From assembly GCA_900457075.1 (NCBI GenBank), contig UGYN01000002.1, forward strand, positions 4,774,001 to 4,838,000: DNA of 64,000 bases, written 5' to 3'. Both the position numbers and the translations under genes were made by a program. The notes under the pieces were generated by a model that was given only the letters and a program-made list of their open reading frames with translations, was not told the DNA's origin and did not search any database. The stretch is from Serratia quinivorans. GTDB taxonomy: Bacteria > Pseudomonadota > Gammaproteobacteria > Enterobacterales > Enterobacteriaceae. Of this stretch, positions 51,276-59,629 are shown piece by piece (the first letter of the stretch is position 1; each line of letters starts with the position of its first letter).

Positions 51276-52469
51276 TCAGATAATCTTCTTCAACTGACCT
51301 TTTATTTGCTTGCTGCGCTGTCGTGCGTGCAGCGCCAGCAGGCAACCCACCAGCATCACCAGCGCCAGTGACAGTTTGGGCTGCAATGGCAGCGCCATCG
51401 CCAACAAGCCCAGAGCCGCACCGCCGGCCATCTGCACAAAACCTACCAATGCAGAAGCTACCCCGGCCTCATTGGAATACGGCTCCAGCGCGTAGCTGGT
51501 TGCCGGGCCCATCACAAAGGCTAAACCAGCGCAGGCAAAAGCGACCGGTAGCATATAAGCCAGCCAGTGAGTTTGTGCCGCACCAGACAGTAAGGAGACG
51601 CCCAGCAGTAGCCCAATAGCCCCGATACCCATCAATATACCGCCGGTTGCCAGACAGACTGGGCGTCCGACCTTGTGAATGATGCGGTTGGCGAAAAAAC
51701 TCACCAGCATGATCCAAAAACCATTGGCGCCAAACACCAACGAGAATTGCAACGGCGTCAGCCCGGCGGTGCCCATTAGCACGTTGGGGGCCAGCGAGAC
51801 GTAGGTCAGCGCCATGCCCATGGCACCGGAGTTGACTACGGCGAAGGACAGAAAGCGGCGATCGCGGGCGATGCGTGCATATTGTCGCACCGGCAATCCT
51901 TTGACGCGCACGGTGTCCGCCGGACGGGTTTCCGGCAGGCGAAGGGCGATCAGTACCAGTACCGCCAGCGCATAACACACCAGGAACCAGAATGGGGCGC
52001 GCCAGCCAAAGGCTTCTGCCAGCAGCCCACCCAGCAAGGGGGCCAGAGCAGGAATAATATTCAGCGTACCGTTGAGAAAACCGAAGGCACGGGCCGCATC
52101 GTCGCCGTTCATCCGATCGCGCACGCCACTGAATGCCACCACTGCGGTACAGCACACCGCCACACCCTGCAACAGGCGAGAGGCGACAAACATCGTTGGC
52201 GTGGTGGCCAGCGCCGCCATCGCAGCGCCAATCATGTAAATCGCAATACCGGCCAGAGCCACCGGCTTGCGGCCGTAGTTATCCACCAGCGGGCCGGCAA
52301 TAACGTGCCCGAGGCCCAGCACCAAAATGAACAGAGAAATGGTGGACTGAATCAGCGCTTCACTGCTGTTAAGGCCAACGGCGATAGCGGGGATGGTCGG
52401 CAGATAGAGATCGATACCCAGCGGGCCGAGCAGCACCAGGCTAAGAAGCAGAAACAGAAATTTTTGCAT
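51276..52469 (-). CDS. Bcr/CflA-family MFS efflux transporter
   Basis: A 397-residue 12-helix major facilitator of the Bcr/CflA drug:H+ antiporter family. Motif A appears as AGPLVDNYGRKPVALAGI, and the N-terminal LGPLGIDLYLPTIPAIA is typical of the family. The substrate is not predictable. I chose ATG 52469 (MQKFLFLL) because the hydrophobic first helix starts there; the frame runs up to 52496. It converges on dadX, only 3 bp away. Confidence 0.85.
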   Translation of the reverse strand: MQKFLFLLLSLVLLGPLGIDLYLPTIPAIAVGLNSSEALIQSTISLFILVLGLGHVIAGPLVDNYGRKPVALAGIAIYMIGAAMAALATTPTMFVASRLLQGVAVCCTAVVAFSGVRDRMNGDDAARAFGFLNGTLNIIPALAPLLGGLLAEAFGWRAPFWFLVCYALAVLVLIALRLPETRPADTVRVKGLPVRQYARIARDRRFLSFAVVNSGAMGMALTYVSLAPNVLMGTAGLTPLQFSLVFGANGFWIMLVSFFANRIIHKVGRPVCLATGGILMGIGAIGLLLGVSLLSGAAQTHWLAYMLPVAFACAGLAFVMGPATSYALEPYSNEAGVASALVGFVQMAGGAALGLLAMALPLQPKLSLALVMLVGCLLALHARQRSKQIKGQLKKII

Positions 52470-52578
52470 AACAAAAACAGCACATCCGAGTGACAAAGAG
52501 GGCTAGAGTAGAGATTCTGGCGCTAAATGGAAAGAGGCAAAACATAGGCCCGCCGCCGGTACGCCAGTCCGGTTCTAT

Positions 52579-53139
52579 TTATGACCCAGCGGCTTTGCGA
52601 TAGTAAAGTGCCGATACCGTATCCGCCACGTAACGCGCCTGATGTTTGGCGTCGTCCAATGCCCGGTGGGGCGTGCCTTCAAATGCCCGTTCTTTCTTCG
52701 GGTTAAAGCCCAGCATTTCTGCCAGGGTGATCACCGTGCGCACATCTTGCGTATCCCAAAACTTCCATGGACAGGGCATATCAAGCTGCTGGAAGGCATG
52801 TTCGAGGATGGCGCAATCGAACTCCTTGCCGTTACCCCAGACCTTGACCTTATCGGTGCTGTTCATATGGATAAACCGGCTCAGATTGGTCAGCGTGCGT
52901 TTAAGGCTTTCTGTGCCGCCGAAAGCCAGTTTGCGCGCTTCGTCAGACTGTTTCGCCCACCAGGCGACGGTATCCAGGCTGATGGTTCTGCCGGGCTGAT
53001 CTTTTTGGCTGCTGACGGCGTTTTCAAATTCCGCACCGAGCTGCCCGGTTTGAGGATCGAAAAATACCGCGGCGACCACCAGGATCACCGCGCTGGGTTT
53101 TATATCCAGGGTTTCAATATCTAACATCAGATGGTGCAT
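52579..53139 (-). CDS. DEDD-type 3'-5' exonuclease (DexA/Rv2179c-like)
   Basis: 186 residues. The ExoI acid pair is in MLDIETLDI (Asp6/Glu8), followed by VKVWGNGKEFDCAILEHAF (second Asp) and HRALDDAKHQARYV (His and Asp of DEDDh). This fits the phage DexA/Rv2179c-like 3'-5' exoribonuclease family often found in prophages. The substrate, DNA or RNA, is not settled. I chose ATG 53139 with GGGAGA upstream; the frame's 5' extension overlaps the permease gene antisense-free but in another frame and is not coding. No other phage genes are nearby. Confidence 0.82.
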   Translation of the reverse strand: MHHLMLDIETLDIKPSAVILVVAAVFFDPQTGQLGAEFENAVSSQKDQPGRTISLDTVAWWAKQSDEARKLAFGGTESLKRTLTNLSRFIHMNSTDKVKVWGNGKEFDCAILEHAFQQLDMPCPWKFWDTQDVRTVITLAEMLGFNPKKERAFEGTPHRALDDAKHQARYVADTVSALYYRKAAGS

Positions 53140-53201
53140 TGGGTCTCCCGGCCGGTTGAGGTACCGCATAATATTACTACAAACCGGGCCAGGATGCGCC
53201 G

Positions 53202-54920
53202 TCAGCCCCGACGGTTGCCGGCGGTATTGGCCAACGTTACTGCGAGCACCGCCAGTAATATCAGAGCGATCGCCGGTGCCAGGACTCCCCACGGCGCCCG
53301 TTCGATATAGGGCATGCCTTCCGCCAGCACCAGCCCCCATTCTGCGCTGGGTGGCTGTGGACCCAGGCCAAGGAAACCCAGGGCGGCCAGCGCCAGCGCA
53401 ATGCCCGGCAGGCGCAGCATGGCATGGCGCAGCAGTGGCCCCCATAAGGCAGGCAGCAGGTAATGCGTCAAGGTGCGCACTCGGCCTATTCCCAACACCG
53501 GCAGCATGCGGATATAGGGTTGAGTGCGGGCTTCCATCAGCAGCGAAGCGCAATGAGCGGCCAGCGGAGCCCAACTAACCAACATCACCGCGCAGGCGGC
53601 GCCGTAGGCTGAAGGGCCGCTAATGGCGACCACTAACAGGCCTGCGATAATCGGCGGTGTGGCGTTGGCCAGCTCAATCATTCCGCACATCAGACGTGGC
53701 ATCAGCCCGAACATTATCCCGAGGAACAGCGAAGCGAAGCTGACCGCCAGTGCCAGCAGGCTGGTATTCAGCGCACCGTAAGCGACGCGCGCCAGGATGT
53801 CCCGACCGGTGGCATCCGCGCCGAAGGGCAGATCGAGGCTGGGCGGCTGGAGGCGAATATGCAGAGACGAAAGTGGATCGCGTATGATCCCGCTCAGCAC
53901 CAACAAGCATAACAACAGCGCGGCAAAGGCGGCGAAAACGTAACTGCCTTTGCCGCTGTGCGGTGGCGGCATCGAATTGGCCAGGCTTGGCGCTACCCGA
54001 CCCAGCAACAGATAATGCGTGCCCTGTGCCAAAAAACCGGTGCTGAAGGCGATCAGCAACAAGATCAGAATTCCGCATTGCAGCGTTGGCAGATCTTGTG
54101 CGATGGCGGCACCTAATGTCGCTCTGCCCAGACCGGGAATGGCGAAGACTTTCTCGACGGCGATGGCGCCGCCGGTAAGCCCAACCAGCACCAAACCGAT
54201 TTGCGGTAACAAGGCGGGTAGCGTGCGGCGCAACACCGCCAGCAGACAATGCCACCGGGAGATACCGGCCAGGCTCCAGGTGATTAACCAGCGTTCGGAT
54301 AAGGTCGCGGCCAAACCGTCACTGAACAACAGGCCCAGCAGGCCGCCGGCAGGTAAACCCAATGCCAGCGCCGGCAGCACCACATGGCGCAAACTTTGCC
54401 AGCCGTAGGGGGGAAACCAGTTTAGCCAGACGGCGCCGAGGATCAGTAACAGCGCGGCCAGGAGAAACTCGGGCAGGGCGGTCAGCGCCACCGCCAACAC
54501 GCCTGCAGAACGGCGGTACTCGCCATGCAGGCCGCGCCAAAGGGTTGGCAGTGCCAGCAACCCTGCGACTAACAGCGCTATCGCCAGCGCGTAGCCCATT
54601 AACGTTAGAGAAACCCCGGTAGCCTGTAACAGCCCCTCCAGTACCGGGCGGCCGGAGATCCAGGAGTGACCAGCGTCGCCATGCAATACCCCATTAAGCC
54701 AGCGGCCAAGCAGCATCAGCGGCCCGTCGTCCAGAGCAAAGCGTTGGCGAATGGCATTCAGGGCTTCGGGCGTCGCTTCCTGTTCGGCCGAGCGAGCTCG
54801 CAGCAGGCTAATTGCCGGGTCGCGACCGGATAGCCAGGGCATCAGACCGATCAGGGATATCATTGCCAACAGGGCAAACAGCCGCGAGGCCAGTGGCAAT
54901 AGCCATTGCGCCAGTCGCAT
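53202..54920 (-). CDS. ABC importer permease, DppB- and DppC-type domains fused
   Basis: A 572-residue inner-membrane protein in which two peptide/nickel-family permeases form one chain. Residues about 1-300 are DppB/NikB-like (the EAA-type loop near LTGGAIAVEKVFAIPGLGRA), and residues about 320-572 are DppC/NikC-like (SLDLPFGADATGRDILARVAYG; ALAALGFLGLGPQPPSAEWG). The join lies around the polar PPPHSGKGS linker. The start overlaps the binding-protein stop, so the genes are coupled. Such importers take up oligopeptides, nickel or metal-chelator complexes; the Zur-like site upstream of the operon favours zinc or a zinc-metallophore. Confidence 0.82.
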   Translation of the reverse strand: MRLAQWLLPLASRLFALLAMISLIGLMPWLSGRDPAISLLRARSAEQEATPEALNAIRQRFALDDGPLMLLGRWLNGVLHGDAGHSWISGRPVLEGLLQATGVSLTLMGYALAIALLVAGLLALPTLWRGLHGEYRRSAGVLAVALTALPEFLLAALLLILGAVWLNWFPPYGWQSLRHVVLPALALGLPAGGLLGLLFSDGLAATLSERWLITWSLAGISRWHCLLAVLRRTLPALLPQIGLVLVGLTGGAIAVEKVFAIPGLGRATLGAAIAQDLPTLQCGILILLLIAFSTGFLAQGTHYLLLGRVAPSLANSMPPPHSGKGSYVFAAFAALLLCLLVLSGIIRDPLSSLHIRLQPPSLDLPFGADATGRDILARVAYGALNTSLLALAVSFASLFLGIMFGLMPRLMCGMIELANATPPIIAGLLVVAISGPSAYGAACAVMLVSWAPLAAHCASLLMEARTQPYIRMLPVLGIGRVRTLTHYLLPALWGPLLRHAMLRLPGIALALAALGFLGLGPQPPSAEWGLVLAEGMPYIERAPWGVLAPAIALILLAVLAVTLANTAGNRRG

Positions 54921-56428
54921 CAGGGCTGTCCGCTGGCGATCATGCTGCGCGGTGTCACCAGTTGGCGTTCTCGCGGATCGCGCTCTGCATTCTTCATGCC
55001 CGCGGCTTCCCCCTGGATCACTCGTTCATGCAGCAGCGGGATCGCGGCATTAGTGGCCATTATGCGGTTTTCCGCCGCCATGATCGCCTGACGCCGCTGT
55101 GCTCCGGCCGCAATAGCAGCAGCCTGAGTTATAGCCGCATCCACCTGCGGGTCGCACAGTTGGGCGATATTGAACGAGCCCTGACAGGCGAAATCGCTGA
55201 ACATATAAGCCAGTGGATCGCCGGAGTCCAACACCGTGGCTCGCGACAGAATAAATGCGTCGAATTTGCCTGCCAGCGCATCGGCCTCAATATGCGCATA
55301 TTCCCGCACTTCCTGTTTCACCTCAAAACCGGCTGCGCCAAGCTGTTGCGCCAGATAAACGGCGACTTCCGGTAGCTCGGCGCGATCGCTGAAGGTGGCC
55401 AGGGTGATGGTTTTATTCGTTACCGTCTGGGTGGGCAGCAAGGGTTGCGGCTGTCTCAATGGGGCGGCCCAGGGCAGTGCCGGGCCAAGCAGCCCGCTGG
55501 CGACATCGGCACGGCCTTCGTAGACATTGTCCACCAGGGGTTGACGCTCAATAGCCGCGGCGGCGGCGGCACGCACCTGCGGATCGCTAAAGACACCTAC
55601 TCGGGTGTTCAGATACAGGGTATTGGTGCGCGGCATCGGCACTTCATGGATGCGTTCTGCCGCAATCAGTGGCAACTGTGATACCGGCACGGCTTCAACC
55701 AGATCGGCACTGCCGGTGCGCAGAGCTGCGGCTCGGGCGGAACCGTCCGGTACAAAACTGACGTCGATACCCGGCGTTGCGGCTTTTTGGCCCCAATAAC
55801 CTTCAAAACGCTTTAGTCGCGCGCTGCTGGTCCCGTTGATTTCCGTCAGCACAAAAGCACCGGTCCCGGCCAGCAATGGGTTAACCACGCCGTTGGCACC
55901 GTAAGCCCGTTCGGCAAGGATCGCCAACTGTGGGCTGGACAGCCGTTGCGGAAGTAAAGGGTCGGGGACCGCGGTGGAAATAATCACGGCGTGATCGCCT
56001 TCAATGCTGACTGATAATTCAATGCCGTCGAGGATACGCGGTTTGGGTGCGGCGTTGATTGCCGCCGAAAGTGAGCGTACGACGCTCTGTGCTGTCATTA
56101 CACTGCCGTCGTGGAAACTGACCCCCGGCCGCAACACAAAGCGCCAGCGGTGTTGATCTATCTGCTGCCATTCGGTGGCCAATGCCGGTTCGGCATCACC
56201 ATTGGCGTTCAGCAGCACCAGCGTTTCGGTATTGCTCCAGCGCGAAAGTTTAAACGCATCATCGCTGAGCGGCGTGAGCCCGGAACGAGGCGGTTGCAAC
56301 ATGGCCAGCCGGATGCGCCGTTCTTCGCCGTTACCGGCTTTCGGTTCGGCAGGGTCAAAACAGCCGCCAAGCAGCAAGCTGCCGGCGAGCAGGCAGCCGG
56401 AGGGGCCAATAAAGCGTGGGTTCAACAT
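54920..56428 (-). CDS. ABC importer substrate-binding lipoprotein (SBP_bac_5 family)
   Basis: A 502-residue family 5 solute-binding protein with a lipoprotein signal ending LGGC (Cys near residue 23), anchoring it in the periplasm. Conserved family features include EPALATEWQQIDQHRWRFVL and LRPGVSFHDGSVMTAQSV near residues 100-125, and IPLLHERV near the end. Ligand is not readable. It lies third in a four-gene operon: ATPase, ATPase, binding protein, fused permease. It overlaps the permease start by one base. Confidence 0.85.
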   Translation of the reverse strand: MLNPRFIGPSGCLLAGSLLLGGCFDPAEPKAGNGEERRIRLAMLQPPRSGLTPLSDDAFKLSRWSNTETLVLLNANGDAEPALATEWQQIDQHRWRFVLRPGVSFHDGSVMTAQSVVRSLSAAINAAPKPRILDGIELSVSIEGDHAVIISTAVPDPLLPQRLSSPQLAILAERAYGANGVVNPLLAGTGAFVLTEINGTSSARLKRFEGYWGQKAATPGIDVSFVPDGSARAAALRTGSADLVEAVPVSQLPLIAAERIHEVPMPRTNTLYLNTRVGVFSDPQVRAAAAAAIERQPLVDNVYEGRADVASGLLGPALPWAAPLRQPQPLLPTQTVTNKTITLATFSDRAELPEVAVYLAQQLGAAGFEVKQEVREYAHIEADALAGKFDAFILSRATVLDSGDPLAYMFSDFACQGSFNIAQLCDPQVDAAITQAAAIAAGAQRRQAIMAAENRIMATNAAIPLLHERVIQGEAAGMKNAERDPRERQLVTPRSMIASGQP

Positions 56429-56446
56429 GAAAAAGTCCTCAGAATG

Positions 56447-57229
56447 TCAGGGCTGATAAAGGGCGGGTAACGAGGGAATGGCGGCCAGCAGATCGCAGGT
56501 GGCGGCATGTCGCGGGCTGCGCAGCAGTTCATCGGTTGGACGATCTTCCACGATGACGCCGCAGGCCATCACCAGCGTTCGTTGGCATAGGGCGGCGACC
56601 AGTGAAATATCATGGGAGACGAGCAGCATGCCCATATTTTGTTGACGAGTAATCTTGTCCAGCAGGCCGATGATCTGCTGACGCAGTGGCAGATCCAGAC
56701 CGCTGACCGGTTCATCGGCGATTAAAAATCGGGGCTGTAGCGCGATAGCACGCGCCAGCGCCACCCGTTGTGCCTGCCCACCGGAGAGCTGGCCGGGGCG
56801 GGCGTGTATCAGGTGATCATCCAATTCGACCTGCCGCAAGGCCCGCTCAGCGGCAATGCTCAAATCCTGCCTGGGTGCCAGCTGACGCAGAGGTTCAATA
56901 ATCAACTCGGCCACCGTGTGGCGCGGGTTAAGTGAGGCATGGGCATCCTGAGGGACGTATTGCACCAAACGTCGATACCAGCGCAATGGGTTCACAGCGG
57001 TTGGGCGGACGACATTACCCTGGCACAGGATATGGCCGGCATCCGCGGTTTCCAATGCCAGCAACAGCCTGAGCAGCGTCGATTTCCCTGCGCCGGAACA
57101 GCCTACCAGCCCGACGCGTTCCTCCGGATACAGATTCAGGTCGGTGGGTTTCAGTCCGTCAGACTGTGATGAATATCGTCGACAGACTTGCTGCAGGCTG
57201 ATAAAGGGCAGCGTTCCGCTGATTGACAT
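56447..57229 (-). CDS. ABC importer ATPase, DppF/NikE type
   Basis: A 260-residue ATP-binding subunit. Walker A is GCSGAGKST (near 43-51), the signature is [16 protein letters not shown], Walker [13 protein letters not shown], and the switch His is in [10 protein letters not shown] chose ATG 57229 (MSISGTLPF), 9 nt after a GGAG, rather than GTG 57238. It pairs with the other ATPase just upstream to form the motor of the importer. Confidence 0.87.
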   Translation of the reverse strand: MSISGTLPFISLQQVCRRYSSQSDGLKPTDLNLYPEERVGLVGCSGAGKSTLLRLLLALETADAGHILCQGNVVRPTAVNPLRWYRRLVQYVPQDAHASLNPRHTVAELIIEPLRQLAPRQDLSIAAERALRQVELDDHLIHARPGQLSGGQAQRVALARAIALQPRFLIADEPVSGLDLPLRQQIIGLLDKITRQQNMGMLLVSHDISLVAALCQRTLVMACGVIVEDRPTDELLRSPRHAATCDLLAAIPSLPALYQP

Positions 57230-57242
57230 GCCATTCACTCCG

Positions 57243-58052
57243 TTAACCTGCCAGACTCAACGGCGCTGTCCGCTTGGAGGTTGGGCGCTGCGCTGTGGCA
57301 ACCAATTGCCGGGTATAGGGGTGAGCAGGGTGATGCAGCAATTGTGCGAACGATCCCTGCTCGACTATTTTGCCATCTACCATCACGATGGCGCGCTGAC
57401 ACAGGTTGGCGGCAACGGTGAGATCGTGGGTAATAAACAGCAATGCCGGTGCGTGAGGACGTTCGGTATAAGCTTTCAGGATCTCGATCAGTTGATGTTG
57501 GCTGACCATGTCCAACGCCGTGGTAGGCTCATCGGCGATTAGCAGGCTTTTCTCACCCACCAATGCCAGCGCCGCGCAGACTCGCTGGCATTGTCCGCCA
57601 GACAGTTGGCCAGGATAGCGTGACATGATGATCTCCGGCGGCAAGCCTAATACTGCCAGCAACTCGATGGCGCAACGCTGTGCCCGCTGTTTTTTCATGT
57701 TGTTCTGCCCCTGCAGTGCCAGGATTAGCTGCTGGCCCACGCGGGTCAGGGGATTGAGACTGGTAAAGGGATCCTGAAAGATGGCCGCCAGTGCGGGGCG
57801 TTTGCGCTGTTGCAAATGCCGGCCAGCGAGTTCTTGCCCTTGCAGCCGAATGGAACCATTGACTGTCGCGCCAGTCGGTAGAGTCCCCAAAATGGCGGCG
57901 GCAGTGAGTGATTTACCTGAACCCGATGCACCCAACAGACACAGACGTTCGCCGGCATACAGCGTAAAATTCAAATCGTGAATTTTGACGTCTCCATCAA
58001 GCGACAGCGTCAGGTGTTCTACGGTGAGTAACGGCGAGGGTCGGTTATCCAT
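57243..58052 (-). CDS. ABC importer ATPase, DppD/NikD type
   Basis: A 269-residue ATP-binding subunit. Walker A GASGSGKSLT (near 40-49), signature LSGGQCQRVCAALAL, Walker B LLIADEPTTALD, switch His in FITHDLTVA. I chose ATG 58052 (MDNRPSPLL): the frame extends to 58103, but that extension runs through the Zur-like operator at 58078-58100. First gene of the operon. Confidence 0.88.
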   Translation of the reverse strand: MDNRPSPLLTVEHLTLSLDGDVKIHDLNFTLYAGERLCLLGASGSGKSLTAAAILGTLPTGATVNGSIRLQGQELAGRHLQQRKRPALAAIFQDPFTSLNPLTRVGQQLILALQGQNNMKKQRAQRCAIELLAVLGLPPEIIMSRYPGQLSGGQCQRVCAALALVGEKSLLIADEPTTALDMVSQHQLIEILKAYTERPHAPALLFITHDLTVAANLCQRAIVMVDGKIVEQGSFAQLLHHPAHPYTRQLVATAQRPTSKRTAPLSLAG

Positions 58053-58077
58053 GGCAGATCTTTTTCTTGTGATTCTT

Positions 58078-58100
58078 GTTATGTGATAACATAACATTTG
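58078..58100 (-). promoter_or_regulatory. Zur-like operator upstream of the fused-permease ABC operon
   Basis: Read on the minus strand, AATGTTATGTTATCAC (58083-58098) is identical to the znuA/znuC operator core in this window except for the two central bases. The flanks extend it (leading CA, trailing ATAAC) to 18 of 22 informative positions of the Zur consensus as I recall it. It ends 26 nt before the chosen start of the first ATPase gene, and also faces the small ORFs reading the other way. Confidence 0.7.
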
Positions 58101-58166
58101 CATGCCGGAAATAACCAGCGGATTTACGAAATACTTTGAAATAGTCTAAAACGGGGTAAGCAAGGT

Positions 58167-58208
58167 ATGATGCTGAGGGCTTTGTTGTCAGGTTGGTCTT
58201 ATCGGTGA
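58167..58208 (+). CDS. 13-codon upstream ORF overlapping the 51-aa gene
   Basis: ATG ATG opens a 13-codon frame (MMLRALLSGWSYR) whose TGA overlaps the GTG start of the next frame as GTGA. It looks like a leader ORF coupling translation of the following small membrane protein; a weak AAGG precedes it. It could be chance. Confidence 0.3.
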   Translation: MMLRALLSGWSYR

Positions 58209-58360
58209 GAACGCTTATTTTTGTTTTGTGTATGGCAGGTTATCTGCTGGTGCTGAGTTACCTTGGTGTTTTCGTCACGGATAAAATATGTGAGAAATCC
58301 AATAACTACACCAAGGTGTGCCGCCTGGTCGATATTTCAGAACCGCATATTCCAAAGTAA
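58205..58360 (+). CDS. Putative 51-aa membrane protein, GTG start
   Basis: The GTG at 58205 begins a 51-codon frame: one strong hydrophobic helix (residues 3-24), then a polar tail with two Cys (near 29 and 39) and ending EPHIPK. It is divergent from the ABC operon across the Zur-like site. I do not recognise it. Support is the clean one-helix layout and the coupled upstream ORF; the lack of a good Shine-Dalgarno is against it. Confidence 0.45.
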   Translation: MRTLIFVLCMAGYLLVLSYLGVFVTDKICEKSNNYTKVCRLVDISEPHIPK

Positions 58361-58369
58361 ATTCGGCTG

Positions 58370-58852
58370 TCAGCTCAAATAGTCAGCGGTGATCAACGGC
58401 GTCAACAGCCCTGATAATGCCGCCAGCGTTGCCCACTGTCGCCACCCAAGTCGTGCCAACCAATCCTGGCGCAGTGGCGGTGTCGCAAGTTGACCCACCG
58501 CAACTGTCCCGGTCAGCAGCAGCGTCAGAAAAATGAAAACCAACCCACGGCTCCATGCATTGAACTCGATGTGCAGCACATTGGCGTAGTACAGCCGCAT
58601 CAGAATGTAATAGGCCAGCATCACCCAGGCGAAATGGGTGCGTTTTTTCAGCACCTGGTAAAGTAAAAATGCGATGAAAATACTGTGGCACACGGAGATC
58701 AGCGGCGCTTCAATCGGGCGCCTGACGCAGCCGTTATAGACCGCCAGATAGATATTAAAGACCAACTGGGCATAGAGGGTATAGATATACCAGCCATAGA
58801 TGATTTTGAGCTTTTTGGGGGTGGGTGGGGTTGGGCAATAATCCGATATCAT
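58370..58852 (-). CDS. Uncharacterised 160-aa membrane protein
   Basis: Four to five hydrophobic helices (LVFNIYLAVYNG, LISVCHSIFIAFLLYQVL, FAWVMLAYYILMRLYYANVL, LVFIFLTLLLTGTVAVG, TLAALSGLLTPLI) with a polar N-terminus containing PTPPTPKKLK. A perfect AGGAGG sits 6 nt before ATG 58852. No family is recognised. It stands alone between the ABC operon and foxA. Confidence 0.75.
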   Translation of the reverse strand: MISDYCPTPPTPKKLKIIYGWYIYTLYAQLVFNIYLAVYNGCVRRPIEAPLISVCHSIFIAFLLYQVLKKRTHFAWVMLAYYILMRLYYANVLHIEFNAWSRGLVFIFLTLLLTGTVAVGQLATPPLRQDWLARLGWRQWATLAALSGLLTPLITADYLS

Positions 58853-59023
58853 TGGAGCCTCCTGAGCTGACTAGCGTTATACCACCTAAAAACTAAATGA
58901 AAATTAAACGCCAAACAGGCTTTATTTTACCCCCGATCTGGAACTAAGCCGCATTCGCCAGGTCTGTTAAATGCTGCGACACGCAAGGTGTTTTTATGTG
59001 GTTTATGATGGTAATTCATTGAT

Positions 59024-59317
59024 ATGAAAGATTATAAAAGCGATAACTCCGCCGTGTATCTGCTGATTATCACCCTGGGACTTTATTTTTTCCTGCCACC
59101 AGCGCTGGTCGCTTTCTTCTTTGATTGGTTAAACCTTAATCCCTTCGTCATTATTCGCTTCTGGCATTTTAATCCGTTTTCCGCCGACCGCGGGATCCCC
59201 CTCTATCAAACCTTTATATACATATTAAGTTTATGGGTTATAGCGAATATTCTGCTGGCGCTTATTTTGCTGGTGGCTCGGCGTCTCTATGTTTGGTTCG
59301 TCAAAGGAACTCGTTGA
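59024..59317 (+). CDS. Uncharacterised 97-aa membrane protein
   Basis: Two hydrophobic segments (VYLLIITLGLYFFLPPALVAFFF and FIYILSLWVIANILLALILLV) joined by an aromatic loop (NPFVIIRFWHFNPFSADRG), with a basic C-terminus. The ribosome-binding site is weak. A terminator follows. The layout resembles small enterobacterial inner-membrane proteins of unknown role; no family is recognised. Confidence 0.65.
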   Translation: MKDYKSDNSAVYLLIITLGLYFFLPPALVAFFFDWLNLNPFVIIRFWHFNPFSADRGIPLYQTFIYILSLWVIANILLALILLVARRLYVWFVKGTR

Positions 59318-59355
59318 GCACTGGCACCAGATAGATCATATTGATTCGAGTGTGT

Positions 59356-59382
59356 ATGCCAGCCAAATGCTGGCATTTTTTT
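59356..59382 (+). terminator. Terminator after the 97-aa membrane protein gene
   Basis: An ATGCCAGC-CAAAT-GCTGGCAT hairpin followed by seven Ts. Confidence 0.85.
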
Positions 59383-59496
59383 ATTGTTGATTTTCAATCT
59401 ACTTTTCCACAATCAGCCCAAGGTTTTTTGCCGACGGCAAGTTAGTTCGTCTGCTGATAAAAAGTATCCTCATGCTTGTAATTCCTTATCGATAAA

Positions 59497-59515
59497 GATA
59501 ATAATTATCATTAAT
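59497..59515. promoter_or_regulatory. Fur box upstream of foxA
   Basis: GATAATAATTATCATTAAT agrees with 15 of 19 positions of the Fur consensus GATAATGATAATCATTATC and lies about 115 nt before the foxA start. Iron-dependent repression of foxA is expected. Confidence 0.8.
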
Positions 59516-59629
59516 ATTTCCTTTTCTTTACATACAGCACACCGATAGATCTTTTGCACTCTTGTCAGCCAGCGCTGCTGATGGGGGCGGGTCGGGGTGA
59601 CTTAATGATACTTACCGGGGATTACAAAT

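Larger units (their letters stand above)
59318..59629. other. foxA upstream region
   Basis: About 310 bp: a terminator for the 97-aa gene at 59356-59382, then an AT-rich segment with the Fur box at 59497-59515 and a GGGG ribosome-binding site directly before foxA. Confidence 0.6.

Noticed and set aside
53140..53574. 145-residue N-terminal extension of the exonuclease frame
   Set aside because: It runs through the permease gene in another frame, is Gly/Ala/Arg/Pro-rich without domain character, and a good ribosome-binding site precedes ATG 53139.
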